64,000 nt of DNA from JBKPNX01 sp046732855 (GCA_046732855.1 JBKPNX010000102.1:14338-78337), one strand, 5' to 3'. Numbered from the stretch's first letter, positions 53,270 through 62,238 are shown. The notes: generated from the sequence alone by a model not told the origin. Numbers and translations are program-made.

Positions 53270-53868
53270 TGCCTGCCCACATCCACAAGGTGGCTGTCCT
53301 GGTTCCATTTGAGGATAACGTGCGTCTCGTGCTCGTAGCCGAGCACGCTCACCGCGGCGGTACCCAGAGCGAAATGTCGCCCGGCGGCCGGCGGCAGAGC
53401 GAGCCAGCAGGCGGTCAACACCCGAAGAACGTGACCGTGGGCAAACAGCGCGACATCGCCCTCCGTTGCTTGCGCTGCCGCAATGACCCTACGACTACGA
53501 GCGGCAACCTGATCAATCGTCTCGCCGGCAGGCACGCCGTCCCGCCACAACGACCAGCCTGGCCGTTCCTTCCGGATGTCCATCGTACGCCGGCCTTCGT
53601 AGTCGCCGTAGTCCCATTCCATCAGGTCGGCGTCGAGCTTGGCGCCATCGCCATAGCCCGCCAGGCGACAGGTCTCCAGAGCACGGCTGAGGGGACTGGT
53701 CAGGACCAGAGTGAACGGCCGCCCGGACAATCGGCGGCCAAGCGCTGCAGCCCGGTGCCGGCCGGCGGCAGTGAGCGGCAGATCGGTACGGCCGGTATGC
53801 TGTCCGCTCAGGCTCCACTCGGTCTCACCGTGGCGGAACAGCCAGATCTGGTGATGTCGCGCCGTCAT
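53266..53868 (-). CDS. Histidine phosphatase family protein
   Basis: A 200-residue protein of the phosphoglycerate mutase-like superfamily. The catalytic motif is IWLFRHGETEWSLSG near residues 7-21, with TSPLSRALETC, EWDYGDYEGR and FAHGHVLRVL carrying the remaining catalytic Arg, Glu and His. The ATG at 53868 starts MTARHHQIW just before the motif. It is embedded in the pentose-phosphate operon between zwf and pgl, so a sugar-phosphate substrate is likely; the exact one is unknown. Confidence 0.9.
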   Translation of the reverse strand: MTARHHQIWLFRHGETEWSLSGQHTGRTDLPLTAAGRHRAAALGRRLSGRPFTLVLTSPLSRALETCRLAGYGDGAKLDADLMEWDYGDYEGRRTMDIRKERPGWSLWRDGVPAGETIDQVAARSRRVIAAAQATEGDVALFAHGHVLRVLTACWLALPPAAGRHFALGTAAVSVLGYEHETHVILKWNQDSHLVDVGRQ

Positions 53869-53896
53869 GCCGCCTGCCGGAGTTGCGCGCCAGCAC

Positions 53897-55273
53897 TCAA
53901 GGCCCTGGGTCGACCCAGCCATGGGGTGGCGCCAATCTTTGCTGAGCTTCCGCCGGCCCCCAGGTGCCCGGCTCGTAGGGTTGCGCCGGCTTCGTGCTCT
54001 TCAGGATCGGCTGCACGATCTGCCAGGCCACATCCACCGAATCGGCGCGCGTGAACAGCGTCTCGTCGCCGTTCATGGCATCGCCGATCAGGCGCTCGTA
54101 CGGCGACATTTCTTCCCGCTTCGAGTCGCACGCCAGCAACTCGACATCGTGGCCGACCATCCCTTCTCCAGGAACTTTCGAGCGGGAGCCGATCGCGATC
54201 GACACGTCCGGGCTGAGCCGGAAGCGGACATAGTTGTTGCCGTCTTTCGGCTTTTCGCCGAAGACATCGAGCGGCGGCTGGCGCAGACGAACCACGACTT
54301 CGGTGACGCGCGCGGGCAGTTCCTTGCCAGCGCGAATATGGAACGGCACCCCCTCCCAGCGCCACGAATCGATATGCAGCCGCACGGCGGCGAAGGTTTC
54401 GACGTTGGAATTCGGTGCCACGTCGGGTTGGTCCAGATAGCCCCTGAACTGGCCGCGCACGACATCGTTGTCGTCGAGCGGCCGGATCGCCCGCAGCACC
54501 TCGACCTTCTGGTCGAGCACCGATTGCTCGAGCTTGCCGGCGGGCGGCTCCATCGCCAGGATAGCGACGACGTTGAGCAGGTGATTCTGCAGCACGTCGC
54601 GAATCGCGCCCACTTGCTCGTAGAAATTGCCGCGACCCTCGATGCCGAAGTCCTCGGCCATCGTGATCTGCACGCTCTCCACAAAATTGCGGTTCCAGAT
54701 CGGCTCGAGAAAGGCATTGGCGAAGCGGAAATAAAGCAGGTTCTGCACCGCTTCCTTGCCGAGATAGTGATCGATCCGGAAGATCTCGTTCTCGTGAAAC
54801 ACCAAATGCAGCATGCGATTGAGCCAGCGTGCGGAGGCGAGGTCGCGTCCGAACGGCTTCTCGACCATCAGACGGGCGCCATCCGCAGAGCCGGATTGCT
54901 CAAGACCCTGTACCACCGGCTCGAACATGCCGGGCGGGATCGCGAGGTAATGGAGCGGGTGCCGACTGCCGTTCAGCGCGTCGCGCAAACGCTCGAAGGT
55001 CGCCTCGTCACGATAGTCACCGCTCACGTAGTGAAGCAGCTGGGCGAACCGCGCAAAGACCTTGTCGTCGACGGCGCCCTCGGATAGCTGGATGCCATCG
55101 TGGGCGCGCTCGCGCAGCTGATCGATGCTCCAGTCCTCGATTGCCACGCCGATCACCGGCTCCTTGAGGTGACCGCGGCGGACCATGGAGTAGAGCGCGC
55201 CAAACGTTTTCTTGTGGGCCAGATCGCCGGTCGCCCCAAACAGCACGAATGCATCTGATCTCGGTTCCGTCAT
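53897..55273 (-). CDS. zwf: Glucose-6-phosphate 1-dehydrogenase
   Basis: A 458-residue enzyme that oxidises glucose-6-phosphate with NADP. The coenzyme motif is FVLFGATGDLAHKKTFGAL, and the active site is RIDHYLGKEAVQNLL near residues 160-175. The family element IRDVLQNHLLNVVAILAME follows. The ATG at 55273 begins MTEPRSDAF; the frame is open to 55600, but that part overlaps gnd. It follows gnd by 47 bases on the minus strand. Confidence 0.96.
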   Translation of the reverse strand: MTEPRSDAFVLFGATGDLAHKKTFGALYSMVRRGHLKEPVIGVAIEDWSIDQLRERAHDGIQLSEGAVDDKVFARFAQLLHYVSGDYRDEATFERLRDALNGSRHPLHYLAIPPGMFEPVVQGLEQSGSADGARLMVEKPFGRDLASARWLNRMLHLVFHENEIFRIDHYLGKEAVQNLLYFRFANAFLEPIWNRNFVESVQITMAEDFGIEGRGNFYEQVGAIRDVLQNHLLNVVAILAMEPPAGKLEQSVLDQKVEVLRAIRPLDDNDVVRGQFRGYLDQPDVAPNSNVETFAAVRLHIDSWRWEGVPFHIRAGKELPARVTEVVVRLRQPPLDVFGEKPKDGNNYVRFRLSPDVSIAIGSRSKVPGEGMVGHDVELLACDSKREEMSPYERLIGDAMNGDETLFTRADSVDVAWQIVQPILKSTKPAQPYEPGTWGPAEAQQRLAPPHGWVDPGP

Positions 55274-55320
55274 CACTCGCCTCCACGGATCTCGTTGGGC
55301 TGATCGACCGAAGGGCGCCG

Positions 55321-56337
55321 CTATGATCCGCGCTTTTCGAGGTGGCCGCCGAACTCGTATCGCATCGCGGACAGCAGCTTGTTGGTGAACTCCGCCTCGC
55401 CGCGCGAGGAGAAGCGATCGTACAGCGCCGACGATAGGACGTGGGCGGGGACGCCCTCGTCGATCGCGGCCATGATCGTCCAGCGGCCTTCGCCGGAGTC
55501 CGAGACGCGCCCCTCGAACTTGGACAGTTGCGGATCCTCCAGCAGCGCGTCCGCGAGCAGATCGAGCAACCACGAGCCGATCACGCTGCCTCGGCGCCAC
55601 AGCTCGGCCACGTCCGGTATGTTGAGATCATACTTATAGTAGTTGGGATCACGCAGCGGCGTCGTTTCGGCGTCGACGTCGTGCGGCCTGTTGCCGACGT
55701 TGGCGTTCTTCAGGATGTTCAGGCCTTCCGCGTAGGCCGCCATGCAGCCGTACTCGATGCCGTTGTGGACCATCTTGACGAAATGCCCGGCGCCGGATGG
55801 CCCGCAATGCAGATAGCCATGCTCCGCGCTGCCGCCGACCTTGTCGCGCCCAGGGGTGCGGGGCGCCGATTCGATTGTGGGCGCCAGCGATGCGAACACG
55901 GCATCCAGGCGCTGCACTGCGCGATCCGGGCCGCCGATCATCTGGCAGAAGCCGCGCTCGAGGCCCCAGATCCCGCCGCTGGTGCCGACGTCGACGTAGT
56001 CGATCCCTTTCGGCTGCAGTCGCCTCGCGCGCTCGATGTCGTCTCGATAGTAGGAGTTGCCACCGTCGACGATGATGTCGCCCGGCGCCATCAACGGCAC
56101 CAATTGCTCGAGCGTCGCATCGACCACGGCGGCGGGGACCATCATCCAGGCGGCGCGGGGTTTCCTCAGCTTGCCGACGAAATCCGCCATCGACGCGGCG
56201 CCGAGCGCGCCCTCGTTCGCGAGAGCCTTCACGGCGTCGGCGCTGAGGTCGAACACTACGCACTCGTGGCCGTCCCGGATTAGCCGCCGCACCATGTTGG
56301 CCCCCATCCGGCCGAGGCCGATCATTCCGAGCTGCAT
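55321..56337 (-). CDS. gnd: 6-phosphogluconate dehydrogenase, decarboxylating (short form)
   Basis: A 338-residue NAD(P)-dependent enzyme of the short GndA/YqeC type (the long form is about 470). It starts MQLGMIGLGRMGANMVRRL with the GxGxxG motif. IIVDGGNSYYRDD, YVDVGTSGGIWGLE, GPSGAGHFVKMVHNGIEYG with the catalytic Lys and ALYDRFSSRG follow, all typical. The second ATG at 56337 has GGGAG at six bases; the first at 56343 would lie against that site. It is the first gene of the operon gnd-zwf-phosphatase-pgl-ppgK. Confidence 0.95.
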   Translation of the reverse strand: MQLGMIGLGRMGANMVRRLIRDGHECVVFDLSADAVKALANEGALGAASMADFVGKLRKPRAAWMMVPAAVVDATLEQLVPLMAPGDIIVDGGNSYYRDDIERARRLQPKGIDYVDVGTSGGIWGLERGFCQMIGGPDRAVQRLDAVFASLAPTIESAPRTPGRDKVGGSAEHGYLHCGPSGAGHFVKMVHNGIEYGCMAAYAEGLNILKNANVGNRPHDVDAETTPLRDPNYYKYDLNIPDVAELWRRGSVIGSWLLDLLADALLEDPQLSKFEGRVSDSGEGRWTIMAAIDEGVPAHVLSSALYDRFSSRGEAEFTNKLLSAMRYEFGGHLEKRGS

Positions 56338-56766
56338 GCCCATCTCCCTTGCCAGAACCGTTGGCGTTCACGCGTCGCGCTCGGATCAGGTGATGCTCAT
56401 TTCCGGTATAGCAGAACCTCGTCGCGCGCGACCCGCCGCCCCTTGTCGTTGAGCCTGCTTCGGCTTCCGTGCCCCGTGGATCTCGTTCGAGGGGGCCCAT
56501 CCCCTCTCCCGCGCCCGAACCCGGGCTGGCCTACAGCGGACTTAAGGACCATAGCCGGAAAGTCAATCGCCAGCGGCGGTGCATTGTTCTTCGAGTGAGA
56601 TTGCTCTCTTTGTCAAGCATTTGCATACAGTCTTGAGATTGCCGGTTCATCACTTGAGCATGGCAATGCTGACCTTGATGGTAGATCCCGCCGTGGCCCC
56701 TCCGAACCACTGACCTCGGCTTTAAATCGATCTATCTAAGTTTCATGGCAGTTCGGGGGTGCACCG
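56338..56766. other. Divergent intergenic region with AT-richer core, no gene seen
   Basis: About 430 bases between gnd (minus) and the 85-residue gene (plus). The part from about 56560 to 56750 is clearly richer in A and T than its surroundings, which suits a promoter region. No open frame with recognisable content. Confidence 0.5.
56405..56413 (-). promoter_or_regulatory. Possible extended -10 element for the gnd operon
   Basis: On the minus strand the sequence reads TGCTATACC, matching an extended -10 (TGnTATAAT) in most positions. It lies about 70 bases before the gnd start codon. No clear -35 was seen, so this is tentative. Confidence 0.3.
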
Positions 56767-57024
56767 ATGCAAGAGACGATTCAGGTCGGCTTTGAGACGT
56801 TCGTGTCCGACGGCGACGTCGCGTTCGGCGCCGTCCGGCAGGTCGCGCCGCAAGGCCGGCCCGAGCTCGTGGTCTACGTCGAGAACGCGGGCGATTTCGT
56901 CGTGCCGCTCGCTGCGGTCGCCGCAGTCCATGCGAAGAAGGTCATCTTGAACCGCGCCAAGCTGGACCGGGATCTTCGCCGGGCGATCGGCCACGCCCAT
57001 GACGCAGAGGAGCTCGACACGTGA
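56767..57024 (+). CDS. Conserved-looking hypothetical protein, 85 residues
   Basis: A small cytoplasmic protein: MQETIQVGFETFVSDGDVAF at the start, a central VVYVENAGDFVVPLAAVAAV stretch and the C-terminal pattern VILNRAKLDRDLRRAIGHAH. The layout (two beta-rich segments, then a basic helix ending in HAHDAEE) resembles small uncharacterised proteins with a PRC-barrel-like flavour, but I do not recognise a named family. GGGGG lies upstream of the ATG at 56767. It is followed by the convergent gshB. Confidence 0.7.
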   Translation: MQETIQVGFETFVSDGDVAFGAVRQVAPQGRPELVVYVENAGDFVVPLAAVAAVHAKKVILNRAKLDRDLRRAIGHAHDAEELDT

Positions 57025-57145
57025 TTTCTGGCGGCGTGATCTGCCGCGCACGCCTTTCCTGCTCAACCGGACCGGCCACCGACCTCCAGCACTCAGGAGT
57101 TCCGCAGAGGACGCAACGCCTCCGCCGTGGGGGTGAGCTTAGCCG

Positions 57146-58111
57146 CTAGGTCGGCAGCTCGCGGTGGCGCGCATCGTGACGTTCCTCGATCGCGTCCCAG
57201 ATCCTGGCTTCGAGAGAGACGCCGTCGAACCGGTCGATCTCCTGCAGGCCGGTCGGCGAGGTGACGTTAATCTCGGTCAACCAGCCGCCGATCACGTCGA
57301 TGCCCACGAACACCAGCCCCTGCTGCTTGAGCACCGGGCCCAACGCCTCGCAGATCTCCAGATCGCGCTTGGACAGCACGGTCTTTTGCGCCCGGCCGCC
57401 CACGTGCAGGTTGGCGCGCGCGTCGCCCGGAGGCGGAATCCGGTTGACCGCGCCCCCCGGCGCGCCGTCGATCAGCACGATCCGCTTGTCGCCCTGCTTG
57501 ATCTCCGGGAGATAGCGCTGGACCATGAGCGGTTCGCGCACGGTCTGCGCCAGCAAATCGAGCAGGCTGTTCAGGTTCTCGTCGTCGGGACGGATGTGGA
57601 ATACGCCGGCGCCGCCGTTGCCGTAGATCGGCTTCAGGATGATATCCTTGTGCTCGGCCCGAAACGCCTTGATCTCGTCGTGGCGATAGGTGATCAGGGT
57701 GGGTGGCATCAGCTCGGCGAACTGGGTGACGAACAGCTTCTCGGGCGCGTTGCGCACCGCGACCGGGTCGTTGACCACGAGCGTGTCGGAGCGCAACCGC
57801 TCGAGCAGGTGCGTCGCCGCGACATAGTTCAGATCGAAGGGCGGATCCTGGCGCATCAGCACGATGTCGAACGTGCGCAAATCCAGCATCTCGGGGGTGC
57901 CGAGCGTGCAGTGATTGCCGCGCTCGCGGCGGACCTGGAGGGACCGCGCCAGCGCCTTGACGCGGCCGTGGTCGTAACTCAGGTCGGTCGGCAGATAATG
58001 ATACAGGCCGTGGCCGCGGCGCTGGGCCTCGAGCGCCAGCACGAACGTGCTGTCGCTGTCGATGTCGATCCGCTCGATCGGATCCATCTGGATGGCCACG
58101 GCAAGGCTCAT
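57146..58111 (-). CDS. gshB: Glutathione synthetase
   Basis: A 321-residue ATP-grasp ligase that joins gamma-glutamylcysteine and glycine. It begins MSLAVAIQMDPIERIDIDSD, the usual GshB opening. DIVLMRQDPPFDLNYVAAT, IILKPIYGNGGAGVF with the flexible loop, YLPEIKQGDKRIVLIDG and WLTEINVTSPTGLQEID follow. Length fits. ATG at 58111 is taken; upstream in-frame residues to 58177 do not match the family. It is transcribed away from hinT. Confidence 0.97.
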   Translation of the reverse strand: MSLAVAIQMDPIERIDIDSDSTFVLALEAQRRGHGLYHYLPTDLSYDHGRVKALARSLQVRRERGNHCTLGTPEMLDLRTFDIVLMRQDPPFDLNYVAATHLLERLRSDTLVVNDPVAVRNAPEKLFVTQFAELMPPTLITYRHDEIKAFRAEHKDIILKPIYGNGGAGVFHIRPDDENLNSLLDLLAQTVREPLMVQRYLPEIKQGDKRIVLIDGAPGGAVNRIPPPGDARANLHVGGRAQKTVLSKRDLEICEALGPVLKQQGLVFVGIDVIGGWLTEINVTSPTGLQEIDRFDGVSLEARIWDAIEERHDARHRELPT

Positions 58112-58227
58112 CGCGCTCTCCCCTGGCACGCCGCGCGCGCCAACTCCGGCGGGTCTTGACACTGCCGAGCGCGGCAAGCTTTGTCCATATGGCAGCCACG
58201 CCGATCCAACCCGGAGGAGCCGCGTCC

Positions 58228-58599
58228 ATGGCCTACGACCGCGACAACGTTTTCGCCAGGATCCTGCGCGGCGAAATCCCGTGTAAGCGCGTGTACGAAG
58301 ACGACCACGCGCTCGCCTTCCACGATATCAACCCGCACGCTCCGGTGCATGTGCTGGTGATTCCCAAGGGGGAATACGTGTCGATGGACGATTTCACCAG
58401 CAAGGCTTCGACCGAAGCGATCGCCGGCTTCTTCCGTGCGATCGGCGAGACCGCGCGCCAGCTCGGACTACCGCGCGACGGCTACCGTTTTTTGGCCAAC
58501 ACCGGCGCGCACGGTCATCAGGAGGTGCCGCACTTCCACGTCCACCTCTTCGGCGGCGCCCCGCTCGGGCGCATGCTCGGCAAGATCGAGACGCGCTGA
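58228..58599 (+). CDS. hinT: HIT family nucleotide-binding protein (HinT-like)
   Basis: A 123-residue phosphoramidase of the HIT superfamily. It begins MAYDRDNVFARILRGEIPCK and carries DINPHAPVHVLVIPKGEY and the triad motif VPHFHVHLFGG near residues 105-115. GGAGGAG lies upstream of the ATG at 58228; the open frame to 58156 adds nothing. It is divergent from gshB. Confidence 0.94.
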   Translation: MAYDRDNVFARILRGEIPCKRVYEDDHALAFHDINPHAPVHVLVIPKGEYVSMDDFTSKASTEAIAGFFRAIGETARQLGLPRDGYRFLANTGAHGHQEVPHFHVHLFGGAPLGRMLGKIETR

Positions 58600-58782
58600 C
58601 CGCCCGGCACACCAAGTCGTCGCGGCTGGGGCCATGCCGGTGCAGGCGGCCGCTGCCTCGAACGCGTCGTCAGCATGCCCCTCGAACGGCCAAGGCCGCT
58701 TGCCGACGGGCGGCCGCTCGGCTGGATCGGCCCCCGCGAGCGGCCATTTTGCGCCTGTGCCTGAGAAGTCCTTGGAGGACAC

Positions 58783-59337
58783 GTGAGGAGCTTTAAAATT
58801 CTCCGGGTCACCGGCATCGGATCGGTCGGCGCCATGACCCGCCAGCTTTCCTCAGCGAGTCGACGCCTGTTGCGTCTCGTGCAGTGGTGCGTCGTCGTCT
58901 TCCCGCTGTTCGCGGCGGCTGGCGAGGCCGGGGCGTTGGCGGCCTCGATCTCGTTCGAGGAAAGTCCTCTCACCATCGCCGCGGCCGACGACCGGTTCGA
59001 GTTTCAGGTCGAAATGGCGGTGAACCCGGCGCAGCGCAGCCAGGGTCTGATGTTCCGCGAGAGCCTCGATGAGGATCGCGGCATGCTGTTCGACTTCGGT
59101 CAGCCGCAGCAGGCCACGATGTGGATGCGCAACACCTACGTGCCGCTCGACATGCTGTTCATCGACGAGCACGGCCGCATCACCCAGATCGCAGCCGACA
59201 CGCAGCCACTGTCCGATGCCGTGATCGCGTCGCGCGAGCCGGTGCGCGCGGTGCTGGAACTACGCGGCGGCGTCAGCGCCAAGCTCGGCATCACGCCCGG
59301 CGACCGGGTGATCCATCCGCTGTTCGCGCCCCCGTGA
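58783..59337 (+). CDS. DUF192 (UPF0127) family exported protein
   Basis: A 184-residue protein with a basic N-terminus and one hydrophobic segment (LLRLVQWCVVVFPLFAAAG, about residues 29-47), likely a signal peptide. The DUF192 domain has VEMAVNPAQRSQGLMFRESL, GMLFDFGQPQQATMWMRNTY and PLDMLFID. GTG at 58783 has the strong site TTGGAGGAC; ATG at 58834 lacks one, so GTG is chosen. Function of the family is unknown. Confidence 0.88.
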   Translation: MRSFKILRVTGIGSVGAMTRQLSSASRRLLRLVQWCVVVFPLFAAAGEAGALAASISFEESPLTIAAADDRFEFQVEMAVNPAQRSQGLMFRESLDEDRGMLFDFGQPQQATMWMRNTYVPLDMLFIDEHGRITQIAADTQPLSDAVIASREPVRAVLELRGGVSAKLGITPGDRVIHPLFAPP

Positions 59338-59364
59338 GCCGCCGGCGATCACCACGCGCGCTGC

Positions 59365-59393
59365 TTTACGCCGAGAAGCATCACAGCTACTCT
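59365..59393 (+). promoter_or_regulatory. Weak promoter-like pair upstream of the TIR gene
   Basis: TTTACG at 59365-59370 and TACTCT at 59388-59393 with a 17-base spacer lie 33 bases before the TIR start. Matches to the sigma-70 consensus are only partial, so this is a guess guided by position. Confidence 0.2.
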
Positions 59394-59425
59394 ACGTAGG
59401 CATTTTCACAGATTTTGGCTGGGAA

Positions 59426-60148
59426 ATGGCCGCTGTAGAGCCGAGGCTCGGCGTGTTCGTCTCCTACAGTCACGCGGACGACCCGGCGTGGCTCAGGCGC
59501 GTGCAGGTCCACCTCAAGCCACTAATCCGTGAGGGGCGGGTCGAGCTCTGGGACGACACCCGTATCAGATCGGGCGAGCGCTGGCGCGAAGAGATCGGCA
59601 AAGCACTGGCTCGCGCTAAGGTGGCGGTGCTCCTGATCAGCGCCGACTTCTACGGTTCTGACTTCATCACCGACAGCGAGCTGCCGGCATTGCTCGAAGC
59701 GGAGCGCGAGCGCGGGCTGGTCATCCTCGGTGTGCACATCAACGTCTCGCGCTTCGATCGCGACCGGGTGCTGTCTGAGTACCAGAGCATCAACCCGCCC
59801 GACCGGCCGATCGAAGGGCTGCCCAAGGCAGAGCAGGAGAAGGTCTTCGACGACCTCGTTCGGCGCATCGAGGAGCTGCTCGATCCGCACAGCCCGCACC
59901 CGGGAGCCGCGCGCGAGCGCGCCGGCGCACAGTCCATGCCAGCGCGGCTGCACGGTCTGACGGCGCGCTGGCAAAGGGCCTCCGGCGCCCTGATCGCCGT
60001 CATCCTCCTGGGGATCGTGGGCGCACTTGCCTTAATGGTCGGACTTGCCGGCGATCGAATTACCGCGATCGGCGGCGCCGTGGTAGGCGGTGACGTCAAG
60101 CACAGTACCGTCACCATCGGTCCCGCGTCCAATGAGGCGAAGCGATGA
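59426..60148 (+). CDS. TIR-domain protein with C-terminal membrane anchor
   Basis: A 240-residue protein. Residues about 8-150 form a bacterial TIR domain: LGVFVSYSHADDPAWLRRV opens with the conserved FVSYSH strand, and SADFYGSDFITDSELPALL near residues 72-90 contains a Glu (E85) in the place of the NADase catalytic Glu of TIR domains. A linker leads to a single hydrophobic helix at about 188-207 (ALIAVILLGIVGALALMVGL). A short tail GGAVVGGDVKHSTVTIGP follows. The next gene overlaps its stop (ATGA). NAD cleavage or signalling is inferred from the fold; nothing shows that it is active. Confidence 0.88.
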   Translation: MAAVEPRLGVFVSYSHADDPAWLRRVQVHLKPLIREGRVELWDDTRIRSGERWREEIGKALARAKVAVLLISADFYGSDFITDSELPALLEAERERGLVILGVHINVSRFDRDRVLSEYQSINPPDRPIEGLPKAEQEKVFDDLVRRIEELLDPHSPHPGAARERAGAQSMPARLHGLTARWQRASGALIAVILLGIVGALALMVGLAGDRITAIGGAVVGGDVKHSTVTIGPASNEAKR

Positions 60149-61782
60149 CCTGGCGATCCCTTCTTCGCATCGCGGGCGGGCTGCTTGCCGCCTGGTTGGC
60201 TTGGTTGGCGTCGGCTCCCTTCGCTTCAGCCCAGATGTTCGGCGACCGCAAGCAGGTCGAATGCGGTAACCTCGCGGAAGGCGATATCGTCGACAGCTCG
60301 ATCGAAATCGTCTGCGGCATGAGCGCGGGCGAGTTCGCGGACAACATGCGCCTCGCGCTCTCGCCGCTCGAGGCCGACAAGCAGGAACTGTTCCGCCGGC
60401 TAGATGTCTTGTTGCCGGAGAGCTCGAAGCTGCAGGCCCGCGCTATTCGTAGCTTCTTCAAAACCCTCGAGCCCCTCGGGGAGGCCGAAGTCCCGCCGGA
60501 GCGCCTGCAGGATCGCTTCGCCGAGATCGCGACCCGCCACCTCGCCCTGCTCGAGGAGATCCGGCAATTCCGGGTGCAGGACCCTGAGATTCAGGCGCTG
60601 CGTGGCGAGGCCGCTGCGGCGCTCGACGCCGACCCGCCCGATCAGGACTTGGCGCGCGCGAAGCTGGAGGCCGCGCGAGATCTTGTCCGCCAGAAGCGTG
60701 AGGCTGCTGCCAAGCTGCTGGCCGATCAGCAGCGGGAAGAGGCACAGCTCGTCCGCGAACAGGCCGGGATCGAGGAGAGCCGGCTACGCTTTGCCGAGGC
60801 AGCCCACCTCTACGAGGAAGCTGCGTCCCTACTGCCGGCAGACGACAGCGCGCAGCGATGGTTTTACCTGATGTCCGCAGGTCTCCGTTGGACCGATGAG
60901 GGCGGGGACTTCGGCGACAATCAGGCTCTTCTTGAGGCGATCCGTGTTTACCGTATGGCCCGAGTCGAGCGATCGAGGAAGAAGGCGCCGGACGACTGGG
61001 CAACGATCCAGCTCCTCCTGGGCAACGCGCTTCGGAGGCTTGGGGAGCGGGAGAGCGGCACCGCGCGCCTGGAGCAGGCGGTCGCGGCCTACCGGGCCGC
61101 GCTCGAGGAGAGCACCCGCGAGCGTGTCCCGCTAGCGTGGGCGACGACCCAGAACAATCTGGGCAATGCGCTTACGAGCCTTGGGCGCCGGGAGAGCGGC
61201 ACCGCGCGCCTTGAGCAGGCGGTCGCGGCCTATCGCGCGGCGCTCGAGGAGATGACCCGGGGCCCCCCGCTTGGCCGGGCGATTACCCAGAACAACCTTG
61301 GGAACGCGCTTACAAGCCTTGGGGAGCGAGAGAGCGGCACCGCGCACCTGGAGGAGGCGGTTGCGGCCTTCCGCGCCGCGCTCAAGGAGTACACCCGCGA
61401 GCGCGCTCCCCTCGACTGGGCGATGACCCAAAACAACCTGGGCAACGCGCTTCGGACGCTTGGGGAGCGGGAGAACGGCACGGCGCGCCTGGACGAGGCT
61501 GTCGCGGCCTACCGCGAGGCGCTCAAGGAATACACCCGCGAGCGCGTCCCGCTCGACTGGGCGATGACCCAGAACAACCTGGGCAACGCGCTTTGGAGGC
61601 TTGGGGAGCGGGAACACAGCCTCAGCTATCTTCAGGACGCGCGGGCCGCCGTCCAAGCTGCCTACGAGGTTTACGTCATCGAGGCCAAACAGACAGAATA
61701 CGAAGACGCCTTCCAGGCGAGGCTAGCCGATCTCGAGCGGCAGATCACAGCCCTCAAGGGCGGAGCGGTCGCCGCCGACTGA
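60145..61782 (+). CDS. Exported TPR-repeat protein paired with the TIR protein
   Basis: A 545-residue protein. A signal peptide MTWRSLLRIAGGLLAAWLAW ends near ASAQ at residue 30. A helical, charged region with coiled-coil character follows at about 90-210 (many Glu, Arg and Ala), then TPR-like helices. From about residue 285 there are four copies of a 47-residue unit with the core NNLGNALxxLGERExG followed by LEEAVAAYRAAL and TRERxPLxWA. The second copy is one residue short (TRGPPLGRA). The start overlaps the TIR stop, so the two proteins are made together. It would face the periplasm, whereas the orientation of the TIR domain is uncertain. Confidence 0.88.
   Translation: MTWRSLLRIAGGLLAAWLAWLASAPFASAQMFGDRKQVECGNLAEGDIVDSSIEIVCGMSAGEFADNMRLALSPLEADKQELFRRLDVLLPESSKLQARAIRSFFKTLEPLGEAEVPPERLQDRFAEIATRHLALLEEIRQFRVQDPEIQALRGEAAAALDADPPDQDLARAKLEAARDLVRQKREAAAKLLADQQREEAQLVREQAGIEESRLRFAEAAHLYEEAASLLPADDSAQRWFYLMSAGLRWTDEGGDFGDNQALLEAIRVYRMARVERSRKKAPDDWATIQLLLGNALRRLGERESGTARLEQAVAAYRAALEESTRERVPLAWATTQNNLGNALTSLGRRESGTARLEQAVAAYRAALEEMTRGPPLGRAITQNNLGNALTSLGERESGTAHLEEAVAAFRAALKEYTRERAPLDWAMTQNNLGNALRTLGERENGTARLDEAVAAYREALKEYTRERVPLDWAMTQNNLGNALWRLGEREHSLSYLQDARAAVQAAYEVYVIEAKQTEYEDAFQARLADLERQITALKGGAVAAD
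61014..61615 (+). repeat. Four tandem coding repeats of about 141 bases
   Basis: Each unit contains GGCAACGCGCTT or a near match, then CTTGGGGAGCGGGAGA-like sequence, and a block ending in GACTGGGCGATGACCCA or similar. The units differ by few bases, more alike in DNA than the protein requires, which suggests recent amplification or gene conversion. One unit lacks three bases. Confidence 0.8.
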
Positions 61783-62238
61783 CTGCCGCGCTTTCTTGGC
61801 CCTGCCTTCGGCGAGGTTGCCGTTCGGTTCGCGTGCCGTGACGACGATCGCATCGCGCCGAAACGCCCTGAGATTCGTGCGCCGTGGCAGCTCTTGAGAA
61901 TATTCCTATGATCCGCTACACTGCGGCGCAATGGCCGTGGTGCGGCCATCCTTTCCGAGACATTCCGGGACAGCAAGGCGTCGGCGGCGCGGGCACGGCG
62001 GCGCGCGTCTGCCGGAGGTCGGCTACCGCGCGCGGTGTCGAAACCTGCCGAGGTGTGCTGGCGCGCAGGAAACCAACGCCACGGACATCGCCGCAAAAAC
62101 CAAACGAACCCAAGAGATGGCTTGTTTTCAATAGGTTAGAGTTTTGAGACGTCGCACGGCGCCGTCAGACCGCTTTTGTCTTCAGCGTGATGAAAAACCC
62201 GCCGGCAGCGCATCGACCGCCCCGCGCGTCGTCTTGGA
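61783..62238. other. Gene-free stretch between the TPR and aminotransferase genes
   Basis: About 455 bases between two convergent genes. An 87-codon plus-strand frame at 61884-62147 has no motif and no ribosome site, and I do not accept it. A short AT-richer part lies near 62095-62150. No clear terminator seen. Confidence 0.45.

Noticed and set aside
61884..62147. 87-codon plus-strand frame after the TPR gene
   Set aside because: No recognisable motif, poor ribosome site and a composition unlike the neighbouring genes.
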